Below, in pieces: positions 1 to 8,864 of a stretch of DNA of 47,618 nucleotides. Where the stretch lies: NCBI GenBank assembly GCA_913009415.1, contig CAJVYM010000005.1, forward strand, positions 1-47,618, read 5' to 3'. The translations under genes were made by a program, and so were the position numbers. The notes beneath the pieces are model-generated. The model searched no databases, was not told the origin of the DNA, and saw only the letters and a program-made list of their open reading frames with translations. This stretch comes from an uncultured bacterium. GTDB lineage: Bacteria; Bipolaricaulota; Bipolaricaulia; UBA7950; UBA9294. Positions within the stretch are counted from its first letter, which is position 1; every line of letters begins with the position of its first letter.

Positions 1-40
1 GGGGGGTGTAGTAAGTCCATCTTCGGTTACTACACCCCCC
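1..40. repeat. Perfect inverted repeat (14-bp arms, 12-nt loop) at the window edge
   Basis: ggggggtgtagtaa-gtccatcttcgg-ttactacacccccc; the arms are exact reverse complements. Confidence 0.9.
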
Positions 41-65
41 AAGCTACCCTAACAGTTTAGCGAGA

Positions 66-626
66 GTGAACTCCTTATCTGTACGGAATTACAGTAACAT
101 GTCTCCACGTAATGGCGAAGGTCAGGTCAAAGACGTCACCCTCAAGGTCCGAGAGGTACTGGATGCAGCTGAGAGCGAATTCCAGGACTACATGACATCC
201 ATGATTGAAGTCCTCAAAGAAGGAGTTCACTCTCCGCGAAGTCCGGAACAGAACCATCAGGTCATCATGGACACGGTGCTGGGATCGAAAGGCCTGCCTC
301 TTCCTGATACTCCGGATCTTGACTACTCAATTGTCGATACAGAGATTGTCACAAGAGATACCTACTGCTTCTGGGGGTACTCCCTATTCCAAGCAATATG
401 GCTTGAGGGCAATGGTGCAATCACTTGCAACAAGAACGATTTGGAGGATGGTCAGCTCTGTGCCTACGTGCCACTAGACGAAGAGGTCTGGGTTGTCGCG
501 GGTGACGAGAAACTGCGATCTCGGCTAGAGGAAACTCGCGACTTGCTGACGGCTGTCGGACTCGGCACGCGTGCGCAATTCCATCCAGTCACCCCAGATG
601 CGCTCACTCATGGAGAACCCACTTGA
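66..626 (+). CDS. Hypothetical protein (186 aa)
   Basis: Open ORF of acidic, soluble-looking composition; no family recognised. Confidence 0.5.
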   Translation: MNSLSVRNYSNMSPRNGEGQVKDVTLKVREVLDAAESEFQDYMTSMIEVLKEGVHSPRSPEQNHQVIMDTVLGSKGLPLPDTPDLDYSIVDTEIVTRDTYCFWGYSLFQAIWLEGNGAITCNKNDLEDGQLCAYVPLDEEVWVVAGDEKLRSRLEETRDLLTAVGLGTRAQFHPVTPDALTHGEPT

Positions 627-899
627 TGAAGATGTGGTTTTGTGCGAATCCCAAGGACATAATACCTATTTGGCTATTTAACGCTGTACGCCAAGAAAAA
701 CTCTGGGGAAAAGATAAGCCGAAAGATGCCTTGGCGAGCCTGGTGTATTGAGCGAGCGGGCGAGAGAAAACTTGTATCTCTCGCCAAGGAGTAGAGCATG
801 CCAAGAGCGGGGCATGAAGTACACGAAGAGCGGGGCGTTACGGGGTCGCGTCTTCATTCTTGGTGCTTTAAGGTCATGAAAAAGCCACGAGGTCTTTTA

Positions 900-1016
900 C
901 CCCAAGGCCCACAAGCACAAGTCGCGGAATGGGAGCAGGAGCTAAATGCGCTGGCCTATGAGTTCTACAAGCTGACGGACGATGAGATCCGCATCATTGA
1001 GGAGGAAACGAAGTGA
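900..1016 (+). pseudogene. Possible C-terminal remnant of an Eco57I-type/type II R-M methyltransferase
   Basis: Tail ELNALAYEFYKLTDDEIRIIEEETK resembles the typical C-terminal 'LVYELYGLTEEEIxIVE' motif of these enzymes; no catalytic domain upstream. Confidence 0.4.
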
Positions 1017-1264
1017 CTGCCGAACCCGAGAGGTCCAAATGTGAACTTCCGGGCATCCAGTATCCCAAGAGATGAGGAGAATAGAGTTGAGACCCGCCAC
1101 TCTTTGACATACTCTGTTGCAAAGTTGCACAATAATCATTGATGGCCACAGTGAGCGAAGTTACCCGCTCTATCGAGCCGCTGATCACTGATCAGCAAGT
1201 CATTGAGATGCTGTAGGAATCCACCTAAAGTGAGTGGAAATTACTAACAATTTATGGAGGCATA

Positions 1265-1549
1265 ATGAACGTTCAACAGAAGAAATTTCAAAAGAGCGCA
1301 ATTAGATACCTAGAGCTACCGAAAAGAGGGCTGCTGCTAAATACAAAAGACGTGCTTGCTGTATTACACATCACAGAGCGGCCTGAAGGTAGCGTTTTGG
1401 CTGAGTCATGTCTGGATCTCACAAGTGCAATAAGGGAAGCTAGCAGACACAACACTGACTTTGCTAAATGGCTTAATGAGACATTTGCTAGCTACAACCC
1501 AGAAGCATTGGTTCACCCGAGCTGCGACGACGGATGGAACTTTACTTAA
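1265..1549 (+). CDS. Hypothetical protein (94 aa)
   Basis: ORF preceded by a purine-rich ggagg at about 1255-1259. Confidence 0.45.
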   Translation: MNVQQKKFQKSAIRYLELPKRGLLLNTKDVLAVLHITERPEGSVLAESCLDLTSAIREASRHNTDFAKWLNETFASYNPEALVHPSCDDGWNFT

Positions 1550-1763
1550 GCTTTAGGGGGCCATGTCATATCAGCAAGTGAGGACTCTGGGGTCTACCAT
1601 TGTATTTTACAGGTGACGGGCATACCGTTGTCAAGTAGAATGTGTACTTGACGGGGGTGTGGCTCACGAAGTCAGCCGCCTTGTACGACCGATCGTGCTA
1701 TAATCCCGATGTATCTAATACGAGCTACTTAGCCAATGATTGGGCACAATGGAGGTCGAAGGC

Positions 1764-2474
1764 ATGCCCCAAGTCTTTAACGTCTACTGCGACGAAAGCT
1801 GCCACCTTGAACATGACCGGCAAAAGGTCATGGTATTGGGCGCTATTTGGTGCCCGTTTGAGAAGGCCAGAGAGACCGCACAGGCTATACGGGATATCAA
1901 AGAGAAACATGGACTTGGTCGGGACTTTGAGATTAAGTGGACCAAGGTCTCTCCGGGAAAGATCGATTTCTATATCGACCTGATCAATTACTTCTTTGCG
2001 GAGCCGGATCTTCACTTCCGCGCCTTGATCGTAGCCGACAAGAACAAGCTTCACCACGAGGCATACAGTCAAAGCCATGATGAATGGTACTTTAAGATGT
2101 ACTTCACCATGCTCAAAGCGATTTTTCGCCCCAACGCTTCCTATCGGATCTACCTCGATATCAAAGACACCCGGAGCGCCCCCAAGGTGAGGAAGCTTCA
2201 AGATGTGCTCTGCAACAACGCCTACGACTTCTCACGGGAGATCATTCAGAAAGTGCAGACGGTCCGCTCGCACGAGGTTGAACAGATACAACTCGCCGAT
2301 CTTCTGATCGGGGCCGTAGCCTATGCCAATCGCAATCTCTCCGGTAGCAGTGCGAAACAACGGTTGGTTGAAATCATCCGCGAACGTACCGGATACAGCC
2401 TGACTCGCTCCACACTTTACAGGGAAGATAAGCTCAACCTGTTCCTGTGGACTCCCCAGGAGCTGGATGTATGA
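1764..2474 (+). CDS. DUF3800 domain-containing protein
   Basis: N-terminal VYCDES, central DFEIKWTKVSPGKIDFYIDLINYFF and C-terminal VEQIQLADLLIGAVAYANR pattern typical of DUF3800. The ORF opens at 1740; MPQVF at 1764 is the likelier start. Confidence 0.8.
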   Translation: MPQVFNVYCDESCHLEHDRQKVMVLGAIWCPFEKARETAQAIRDIKEKHGLGRDFEIKWTKVSPGKIDFYIDLINYFFAEPDLHFRALIVADKNKLHHEAYSQSHDEWYFKMYFTMLKAIFRPNASYRIYLDIKDTRSAPKVRKLQDVLCNNAYDFSREIIQKVQTVRSHEVEQIQLADLLIGAVAYANRNLSGSSAKQRLVEIIRERTGYSLTRSTLYREDKLNLFLWTPQELDV

Positions 2475-2968
2475 CGGAAAAGCCCCGCTGGTTACCAGCA
2501 ATGCTGGATCTTATCGGTAAATCAGAGGAAGAGTGCCTTTCTATTTTGTATGAGGTATTCACGAGGGATTTTAAGAACGGTCGTCCTTCGTTTCGCGGAT
2601 TGCCGGTGTGGTGGAACCGCAGAATTCTGCCACAGCAACACTACGAAGAAGGGTTTTGGCACCTTGTCAGTAGAGAGGAACGTGATACAGTAAATCGCCG
2701 TTTAGACCTTCCTAGAGCGGAACGGTTACCTTGGTGTAAGCCCGTTCTCACCAACTCTGATGCGAATCCAATTAAGGTTTGGACCTACCTTGAGCGCAGA
2801 CACCGGTTGCGTACGTATGTTTGGCTCGAACCCTGGGACTACTGTGTTGTCCTTGAGCATCGGAATTTATCGGGAAAGCAGATTGCTTGGCTTATTACCG
2901 CGTTCCACGTCGATGGTGCATCAAGAAGAAGGAACCTACGGAGAAAGTTCGAGAGACGAGAAGGGTAA
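2471..2968 (+). CDS. Small PBECR/RelE-like putative nuclease-fold protein, coupled to the DUF3800 gene
   Basis: Start ATG overlaps the DUF3800 stop (ATGA, 2471-2474). The C-terminal 'YCVVLEHRNLSGKQIAWLITAFHVDGASRRRNLRRKFERR' resembles the C-terminus of phage Barnase-EndoU-ColicinE5/D-RelE-like nucleases. Confidence 0.45.
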   Translation: MTEKPRWLPAMLDLIGKSEEECLSILYEVFTRDFKNGRPSFRGLPVWWNRRILPQQHYEEGFWHLVSREERDTVNRRLDLPRAERLPWCKPVLTNSDANPIKVWTYLERRHRLRTYVWLEPWDYCVVLEHRNLSGKQIAWLITAFHVDGASRRRNLRRKFERREG

Positions 2969-2974
2969 AATGCA

Positions 2975-2998
2975 TTCGCCGCCCAACCGGACGGCGAA
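2975..2998. repeat. Short stem-loop just after the DUF3800 operon
   Basis: ttcgccg-cccaaccgga-cggcgaa, 7-bp perfect stem starting 7 nt after the stop at 2968; not followed by a T tract. Confidence 0.5.
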
Positions 2999-3585
2999 AG
3001 ATCTCCTTCTACACATGGCAGATGAGACTAACACTATTATAGAGACTGAAACCCATAAGTCAAGAACCAGTGCACGGACCTTCGATCTTAGGATTCTTGG
3101 ACTCAGCGGTAGGGGTAAGGCTGGAGGTGAAGCACTCTAATTCCACAAAGCCAGCCTGCCTTGCGCGACCGATCGTGCTGTTCAACCAACTGAAAGTTGC
3201 AGGTGCGCACAAAAGCAACGTTGCAGACAAGCTGCAACGCAAAACCCGCACAAAACCCGCTTTTCGTCATGTGCCGGGCCAGCTGCTATATTGAATGTCA
3301 AATCACCTCCTGGGCAGGTGAATGGCATTCTTCACCGCTGCTGTAGATAGCCACAACAGGTGCCTGGCCTTGGAGGAGCTAAACTTGTCCTGAGGTTCCG
3401 GTAGCATCCCACCGTAGGCAAATGTTATATTGCCGTGACGGTTATACCCGCGCGAAAATCGGTGATTATGGTAAACTTGGTCTGCGATGGGTGAGCAACT
3501 GGTTCAAAGAGACGCTGAGTGCCGAGGGTGAGCCGTACGTTCGATCTGACTTGATGAGGAAACCCGAAAACGCAATAATCTGGAC

Positions 3586-3883
3586 ATGAATACTGAAGAC
3601 ATAAGGAAGGCCTCATTGCCTGCGTGCCGCAAGTTCGATGTCAGGCGACTTGATGTGTTTGGCTCGACCGCTCGTGATGCCGCGAGCGGCGCAAGCGACG
3701 TTGACTTGCTGGCCGAGTTCAGGGGGATCCAGGCCGTAGTTCTGCGAGGCGGTTCTTCGGCCTTCTCCACCAACTGGAAGACACCTTAGGTTGCGAGGTC
3801 GATTTACTCACTATCGCCAGTCTCCGAAACCCATACTTCAGAGAGCGCATCTTGAAGGAGAGGATTTCCATTTATGAAGGATG
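3586..3883 (+). pseudogene. MntA-type minimal nucleotidyltransferase (antitoxin), frameshifted
   Basis: RLDVFGSTARDAASGASDVDLLAEF (GSxxR...SDxDLL) followed, in another frame, by LEDTLGCEVDLLTIASLRNPYFRERILKERISIYEG*. Confidence 0.75.
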
Positions 3884-4234
3884 ACCTTCTTGCCTACTTG
3901 GACGACATCCTTCGGTCTGGAAAGGCCATCAAGGCATTCTATCGCCGGATACACATTCGAGGATTACTCCTCTGACGAACTGCTTCGAAGCGGAGTGGAG
4001 CGGAAACTCAAGATTATTGGAGAGTCCTTGAGCAGGATCAAACGCGACGATCCCGAACTCTTGCAGTAAATCCCCGAGCACCGTGCCGTCATCTCTTTCA
4101 GAAACATCCTTGTCCACGGCTATGACACCATTGACGACCGCATTGTGTGGGGTATTATCGAAGAAGAACTCGGTTCCCTCCTTGGTACCGTGGACACACT
4201 TCTGCAGCAGAAGACGATCGAACAAGAGCATTGA
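3873..4234 (+). pseudogene. HepT-like (DUF86) toxin, frameshifted and with an in-frame stop
   Basis: MKDDLLAYLDDILRSGKAIKAF / IAGYTFEDYSSDELLRSGVERKLKIIGESLSRIKRDDPELLQ* / IPEHRAVISFRNILVHGYDTIDDRIVWGII; contains the RNxxVHGYD (RX4-6H) motif. Lesions: frameshift at about 3940 and TAA at 4067-4069. Confidence 0.75.
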
Positions 4235-4356
4235 CTCCGATAAGCAATAGCAGCATAGTGTCCATTACCTGCGGGGCATGCTCCGCGAAACGTCGCCAGC
4301 AGTATCCGCTTGCGAATGTGTGTTCAAAGAGCCATTGATGGTAAACTTGGTCTGCA

Positions 4357-4905
4357 ATGAACGAACAACTGGAGTTCATAAAGCAAATAGCAGAGCGGTT
4401 GGATGCAGCTGATATTCGGTATATGCTGACCGGTTCGATGGCGATGGCGATCTACGCAGTACCGCGCATGACACGGGATATAGACCTGGTCATCGAGTGT
4501 CACCTGGAGGATTCACCGAAGATCGCCCAGCTCTTTAAGGTTGACTGTTATGTAGATGAGGATAGCATTCGTAACGCTGTGATCAGACGATCCATGTTCA
4601 ACATCATTCACAACGAGTGGATGGTCAAGGCCGACTTCATCGTGCGCGGGGATGAAGAGTACAGGAGGTTGGAGTTCGAACGAAGGAAACGGTTCGATAT
4701 CGAAGGCACCCCAATCTGGGTTGTTGCATCAGAGGATCTCATTCTGTCCAAGCTTGAGTGGTCTAAGGGGTCAAGTTCAGCTCTCCAGCAAAGGGATGTC
4801 CAAGTGCTACTGGAAGCAGTCTCTGATCTTGATTGGAGCTATTTGGAATCATGGGCGCAGAGACTGGGAGTGAAAATCTTGCTCGAACAGGTGAAGAAGC
4901 GATGA
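4357..4905 (+). CDS. Nucleotidyltransferase, AbiEii/DUF6036-like
   Basis: YMLTGSMAMAIYAVPRMTRDIDLVI (GSxA...RxTxDIDLV) NTase motif and VVASEDLILSKLEW. Confidence 0.75.
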   Translation: MNEQLEFIKQIAERLDAADIRYMLTGSMAMAIYAVPRMTRDIDLVIECHLEDSPKIAQLFKVDCYVDEDSIRNAVIRRSMFNIIHNEWMVKADFIVRGDEEYRRLEFERRKRFDIEGTPIWVVASEDLILSKLEWSKGSSSALQQRDVQVLLEAVSDLDWSYLESWAQRLGVKILLEQVKKR

Positions 4906-5282
4906 ACGATGATCCAATAGATATCGAGGAGCGTTTTCGGAAGATGATCATGGCAAGGTCACCACAAGAGCGTCTGGCTATGGCTTGCCGGATGTTCGCT
5001 ACGGCGAAGGCTCTAGTTCGTGCTGGGATCGAGAAGGAGCACGGCTTGCTGCGCCCTGATAAGCTACGAGAACACGTCTTCCTCAGATTCTACGGGCAGG
5101 ATTTGGGGGAAGCCGAAAAGACAGCGATCCTCAATTCTTGGAAGGTGGATCGAGGGAGCAATACGCCTAACGGTTGCTCCGTGCCTGCAATAGTCAACTT
5201 GGTTAAGCAGCCTCCCCATAACGCGGCACACGGAACGTCGAGTAAGGAGGATCGGTACAAATCAGGCCTTAACAAACGTTAG
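4902..5282 (+). CDS. Small partner of the nucleotidyltransferase (putative TA partner)
   Basis: Start overlaps the previous stop (ATGA 4902-4905); MARSPQERLAMACRMFATAKALVRAGI pattern is common in small proteins next to such NTases. Confidence 0.6.
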   Translation: MNDDPIDIEERFRKMIMARSPQERLAMACRMFATAKALVRAGIEKEHGLLRPDKLREHVFLRFYGQDLGEAEKTAILNSWKVDRGSNTPNGCSVPAIVNLVKQPPHNAAHGTSSKEDRYKSGLNKR

Positions 5283-5762
5283 GTTTTGCCGATCCTTGAC
5301 CACCCCGGGAAATCGCAGGACGCGGTTGTGCATCACGACGTACACGCCGGGTGGTACGAGGCGCGCGGCGAGGAGGGATTCAGTCACGTTCTGCAGTGCG
5401 TCCGTGTCGCGGAACTTGTACGGGCGCATCGCCCCAGTCAGGATTACGGGGACTCGCAGATCGACCAGCTCACTGCTTAAGAGTTCACCGGTCTCGGCCA
5501 TCGTGTCCGTTCCGTGCAGAACGATGATGGCGTCCGATGAGGGAAGAGCCTGCCGCGTTGCAGCGAGGATGTGCTGCCGATCCTCTCGTGTCATTTCCAG
5601 CGAATCCTTGAACACGACTTGTTCGTAGCTGACATCGAGATCTGGCAAGCGCAGCCCGGCGAGCATCTCCGGGAGGATGGTGTGGTAGTTCCGAAGCGAT
5701 CCGTCACGCTCGTTGTACGTTTTCTCGATCGTGCCGCCGGTGGTAAGAATGGTGATATTCAT
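5262..5762 (-). CDS. Short asparaginase-domain protein
   Basis: N-terminal TTGGTIEK and IIVLHGTDTMAETGELL motifs; 166-aa single-domain form. Confidence 0.85.
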   Translation of the reverse strand: MNITILTTGGTIEKTYNERDGSLRNYHTILPEMLAGLRLPDLDVSYEQVVFKDSLEMTREDRQHILAATRQALPSSDAIIVLHGTDTMAETGELLSSELVDLRVPVILTGAMRPYKFRDTDALQNVTESLLAARLVPPGVYVVMHNRVLRFPGVVKDRQNLTFVKA

Positions 5763-5799
5763 CTTCGATCGGAAATTATCCCTCGTACGATAGGGCCGG

Positions 5800-6330
5800 T
5801 CAATGGAAGATCGCGATCCCTAGCAATCCTGCTGCAATGATGATGAGGACGGGGTGCACCTTGTGTCCGGCAAACAAGATGGCGAAGAATGCGGCGGCAG
5901 CGATTCCACCGGTGATAAATCCGTCGATTGAGATTGATCCGAAGGTGTAGACAGAGTAGATGATAAGTGCGATGATACCAGGGTGCAGTGCTAACTTTAC
6001 TCGGTTGAGCGCGTCTTTTGAGCGCAGGTGGGAGACGGTGAGGGTGTACCCAATCAGAAGAAGGACCCCGGGGGTGATAACGGCGAGCGACGCAAGGAGG
6101 GCGCCACCGATTCCACAGATCTTGTAACCGGTCAGCGTGGCGGAATTAATCGCGATTGAACCAGGCGTCATTTGGGCAATGGTGATGACGTCGCGCATCT
6201 GGGTAGCGGTCAACCATCCATGCATGGAGACGATCTCGTACTGGATGAGCGCGATTGTGGCAATCCCGCCACCATAGGCGCTTATCCCGATCAGGAAGAA
6301 ACTTGCGTAGAGCTGAAACAGGATCCCCAT
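5800..6330 (-). CDS. Chromate transporter family protein (half-size)
   Basis: LYASFFLIGISAYGGGIATIALIQYEIV and AQMTPGSIAINSATLTGYKICG motifs. Start taken at MGILF; the upstream ORF extension overlaps the neighbour. Confidence 0.85.
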   Translation of the reverse strand: MGILFQLYASFFLIGISAYGGGIATIALIQYEIVSMHGWLTATQMRDVITIAQMTPGSIAINSATLTGYKICGIGGALLASLAVITPGVLLLIGYTLTVSHLRSKDALNRVKLALHPGIIALIIYSVYTFGSISIDGFITGGIAAAAFFAILFAGHKVHPVLIIIAAGLLGIAIFH

Positions 6331-6355
6331 CTTGATTACCTTCCCCGTTCCTGTA

Positions 6356-6922
6356 TCATGCTTTCCCTTTTGGAAAGATGAACACGCCGACCGCTCCGGA
6401 GATGAGGATCGCCACGATCGGGTGAACCTTGAATGCGAACAGGACAACGAGGATGGCTAAAGTTAATCCAACTGTACGTAGGTTTAACGTTGTCCCGCGG
6501 CCAAACACGTACACGGCGTAAGCGATCTGCCCGGTGATCGCTGCTCCCGCCCCTTTGAAGAACGCCTGTACGATGTGCATGCTGGTAAATCGGAAGAGGA
6601 ATATGCCGATGAGCAGGATGACGATGATCGACGGGGTGATGATCCCGATTATTGCGGCGATCACACCCGGGGCGCCGCGCATGCGCAGTCCCTGCAGGAA
6701 CGCAGAATTTACGGCGATCGCGCCCGGGAAGACCGTAGACAAGGACACAATGTCGGTCAGTGCTTCCTTGTCAATCCACTTCCGCTTGGCGTAGAGTTCG
6801 TAATTCAGCACGGGTAGCATGGCAAAACCGCCGCCAAAAGTGAAGAGCCCGATCTTAAAGAAGACAAAAAAGATCCGCCACAGGGTGACACGTTCTATGC
6901 GCTGAGCGCCTCTCTCCGGCAT
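6356..6922 (-). CDS. Chromate transporter family protein (half-size)
   Basis: FFKIGLFTFGGGFAMLPVLNYEL and STVFPGAIAVNSAFLQG motifs. Confidence 0.85.
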   Translation of the reverse strand: MPERGAQRIERVTLWRIFFVFFKIGLFTFGGGFAMLPVLNYELYAKRKWIDKEALTDIVSLSTVFPGAIAVNSAFLQGLRMRGAPGVIAAIIGIITPSIIVILLIGIFLFRFTSMHIVQAFFKGAGAAITGQIAYAVYVFGRGTTLNLRTVGLTLAILVVLFAFKVHPIVAILISGAVGVFIFPKGKA

Positions 6923-7009
6923 GTACAGATCCTCCCCGACCTACCGTCCTATAAGGACATGATAATCAAGTGATGATAGGGGAAGCTTCTCTGTTCGACA
7001 ACATGCACG

Positions 7010-7789
7010 TCATGTCGCCTTGAGGATCATGTTGACGATGGCGTACACGAGAACGACCCCGAAGAGCTGACGCAACCGTCGTTTAGGGATGCGCGAACCG
7101 AGGCGTGGCCCGAGTTGTGCGCCGATGATCAGTCCGAGGATGAGCGGGATGGCCAGTTCCGGACGGAGGTCTCCTTGAACCCAGTGCTGGTAGGATCCGA
7201 TTATCGCTGATGGAATCATGACAAACAGGCTCGTCGCCACCGCCGTGACGATGTCGAGGCCGAGGAAGACAGCAAGCGCGGGGACCATCACTGTACCGCC
7301 GCCGATACCGAACATTCCCGATGCCGCTCCTGCGATAATCCCGACGATCGCCGTCGTGGCGTAGAAGCGCGTTCCGCGCACATTCCGTCCCAAGGAGAGC
7401 GGTATCTCCTTGGGTTGTTTCCCGAGGAGCATCATCCCTGCCGGATAGAGCAGGATCGCGGCAAACCCGATCTCCAACCAGCGTGCGTCGATGAACCCGC
7501 TGAGCCACGCGCCGGTCCACGCACCGACGATCGCTAGCGGCATGAGAAGAAGCCCAATACGGAAATTGATCGCGCGACGCAACCAATAGACGATAGTCCC
7601 AGAGAGGCTGGTGAACACGACCCCGGCGATGCTCGTCCCTGTAGCTTGGTGCATAGTCGGCACGAATCCTCCCAAAAGTAGGAGTGGAACCATGAAGATT
7701 CCTCCCCCAACGCCGAGGAGACTGGCGAAGCCGCCGATGGCGATCGCGGTAAAGAACAGGGTAAGAAATGTTCCTATACCTATATCCAC
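7010..7789 (-). CDS. TauE/SafE-family sulfite exporter/permease
   Basis: Glycine-rich repeats GFASLLGVGGGIFMVPLLLL and GAASGMFGIGGGTVMVPAL. Confidence 0.85.
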   Translation of the reverse strand: MDIGIGTFLTLFFTAIAIGGFASLLGVGGGIFMVPLLLLGGFVPTMHQATGTSIAGVVFTSLSGTIVYWLRRAINFRIGLLLMPLAIVGAWTGAWLSGFIDARWLEIGFAAILLYPAGMMLLGKQPKEIPLSLGRNVRGTRFYATTAIVGIIAGAASGMFGIGGGTVMVPALAVFLGLDIVTAVATSLFVMIPSAIIGSYQHWVQGDLRPELAIPLILGLIIGAQLGPRLGSRIPKRRLRQLFGVVLVYAIVNMILKAT

Positions 7790-7927
7790 AATATCACCTT
7801 TATTATCCTTACGGATATCTACTAAAAGAATGTCTGCTCTATGCTTTTAGTCTAATAATGTAAAACATCCACATCAGATTGCGGAGAGCCCGCGCTGTGT
7901 ATTCCCTGTTCTTGCGTATTTGCATAC

Positions 7928-8770
7928 TCAATTGTGCGATAAGCTGGGGGAGATGATCCCACTGATGGGAGTTACCTGCAAGCCACGAGCTCTCAGCTTC
8001 TCGATGAACGGATTAATCCCCAACGAATCACTCGCGATGTGACCGGTAACGATCAAGGTCTTCTCCTTTTCCTGATACTCCTGCGCCAAGTGTTGCGCAT
8101 CGTTTGGGCGGCAATGGATGTATACTAAGGTATCCACTCCGTGATCGAAATAGGCTTTGGCTATCGGGTATCCCCCGTTTGTCCCTGCGCCGTGAGAGAT
8201 AGCCACGCGACCGAGCCGATTGTCCGGGCTGCCGACCATCGCCTCGATCGTTGTCTTTGCATGCTGGAACTCGCCAAAGCCACTCTGAAACAGAGTGATA
8301 AGATCATGGACGGTATCTTGTTCGCTAAGTTGGCTTGCCGCGTCTGCCATTCGCTTCCTCCCGATTTCATCGAGTGGGGTGTGGATATTCATGTACGGCA
8401 TGTGAATCAGTCGAGCGATCGAAGGGGCGTGATCATAATTGCGCATCGAGTTGAGGATGCGCCGTTCGTATACGAGATTACCGATCGCGTTTCGCGCTAC
8501 ATCGATGGGAACACGAGCTGTAGCCATCTGTTGTACATGGCGTTCGAGCACAAGATGAAAGTTAACTATCGCTTCACCTCCCATGGGATGATGGGAAATA
8601 GCGAGGTCGTACCCCAAATTACGGGCGAGAATCAATTCAGTACTTCCGATGTCAATGCCGAACAGCACCCGCTCGACGGTCTTGCCGGGAAGGTAGATGG
8701 CGGTATCACCAGGGACCTCTGCTAGACCGGCCATCTCTAGAGCTAGCTCCATAATTGCATCGGTATCCAT
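7928..8770 (-). CDS. Nif3-like dinuclear metal-centre protein
   Basis: FGIDIGSTELILARNLGYDLAISHHPMGG; C-terminal LIVTGHIASDSLGINPFIEKLRARGL. Confidence 0.75.
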   Translation of the reverse strand: MDTDAIMELALEMAGLAEVPGDTAIYLPGKTVERVLFGIDIGSTELILARNLGYDLAISHHPMGGEAIVNFHLVLERHVQQMATARVPIDVARNAIGNLVYERRILNSMRNYDHAPSIARLIHMPYMNIHTPLDEIGRKRMADAASQLSEQDTVHDLITLFQSGFGEFQHAKTTIEAMVGSPDNRLGRVAISHGAGTNGGYPIAKAYFDHGVDTLVYIHCRPNDAQHLAQEYQEKEKTLIVTGHIASDSLGINPFIEKLRARGLQVTPISGIISPSLSHN

Positions 8771-8864
8771 CTGCTTGCCTCCTTAGAATATCCTTTTTCT
8801 ACTAATGTATAATTCTTATCTTACTGACCCGCATTCGTTGCCCACGAGTCATTCTGATACAACA

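Noticed and set aside
1699-1704. TATAAT before the DUF3800 gene as a promoter
   Set aside because: Matches a -10 box, but no well-spaced -35 element is visible; left unannotated.
3421-3590. Group II intron/retron-like fragment ('gagccgtacg')
   Set aside because: Only a short motif match; no domain V/VI hairpins or reverse transcriptase nearby.
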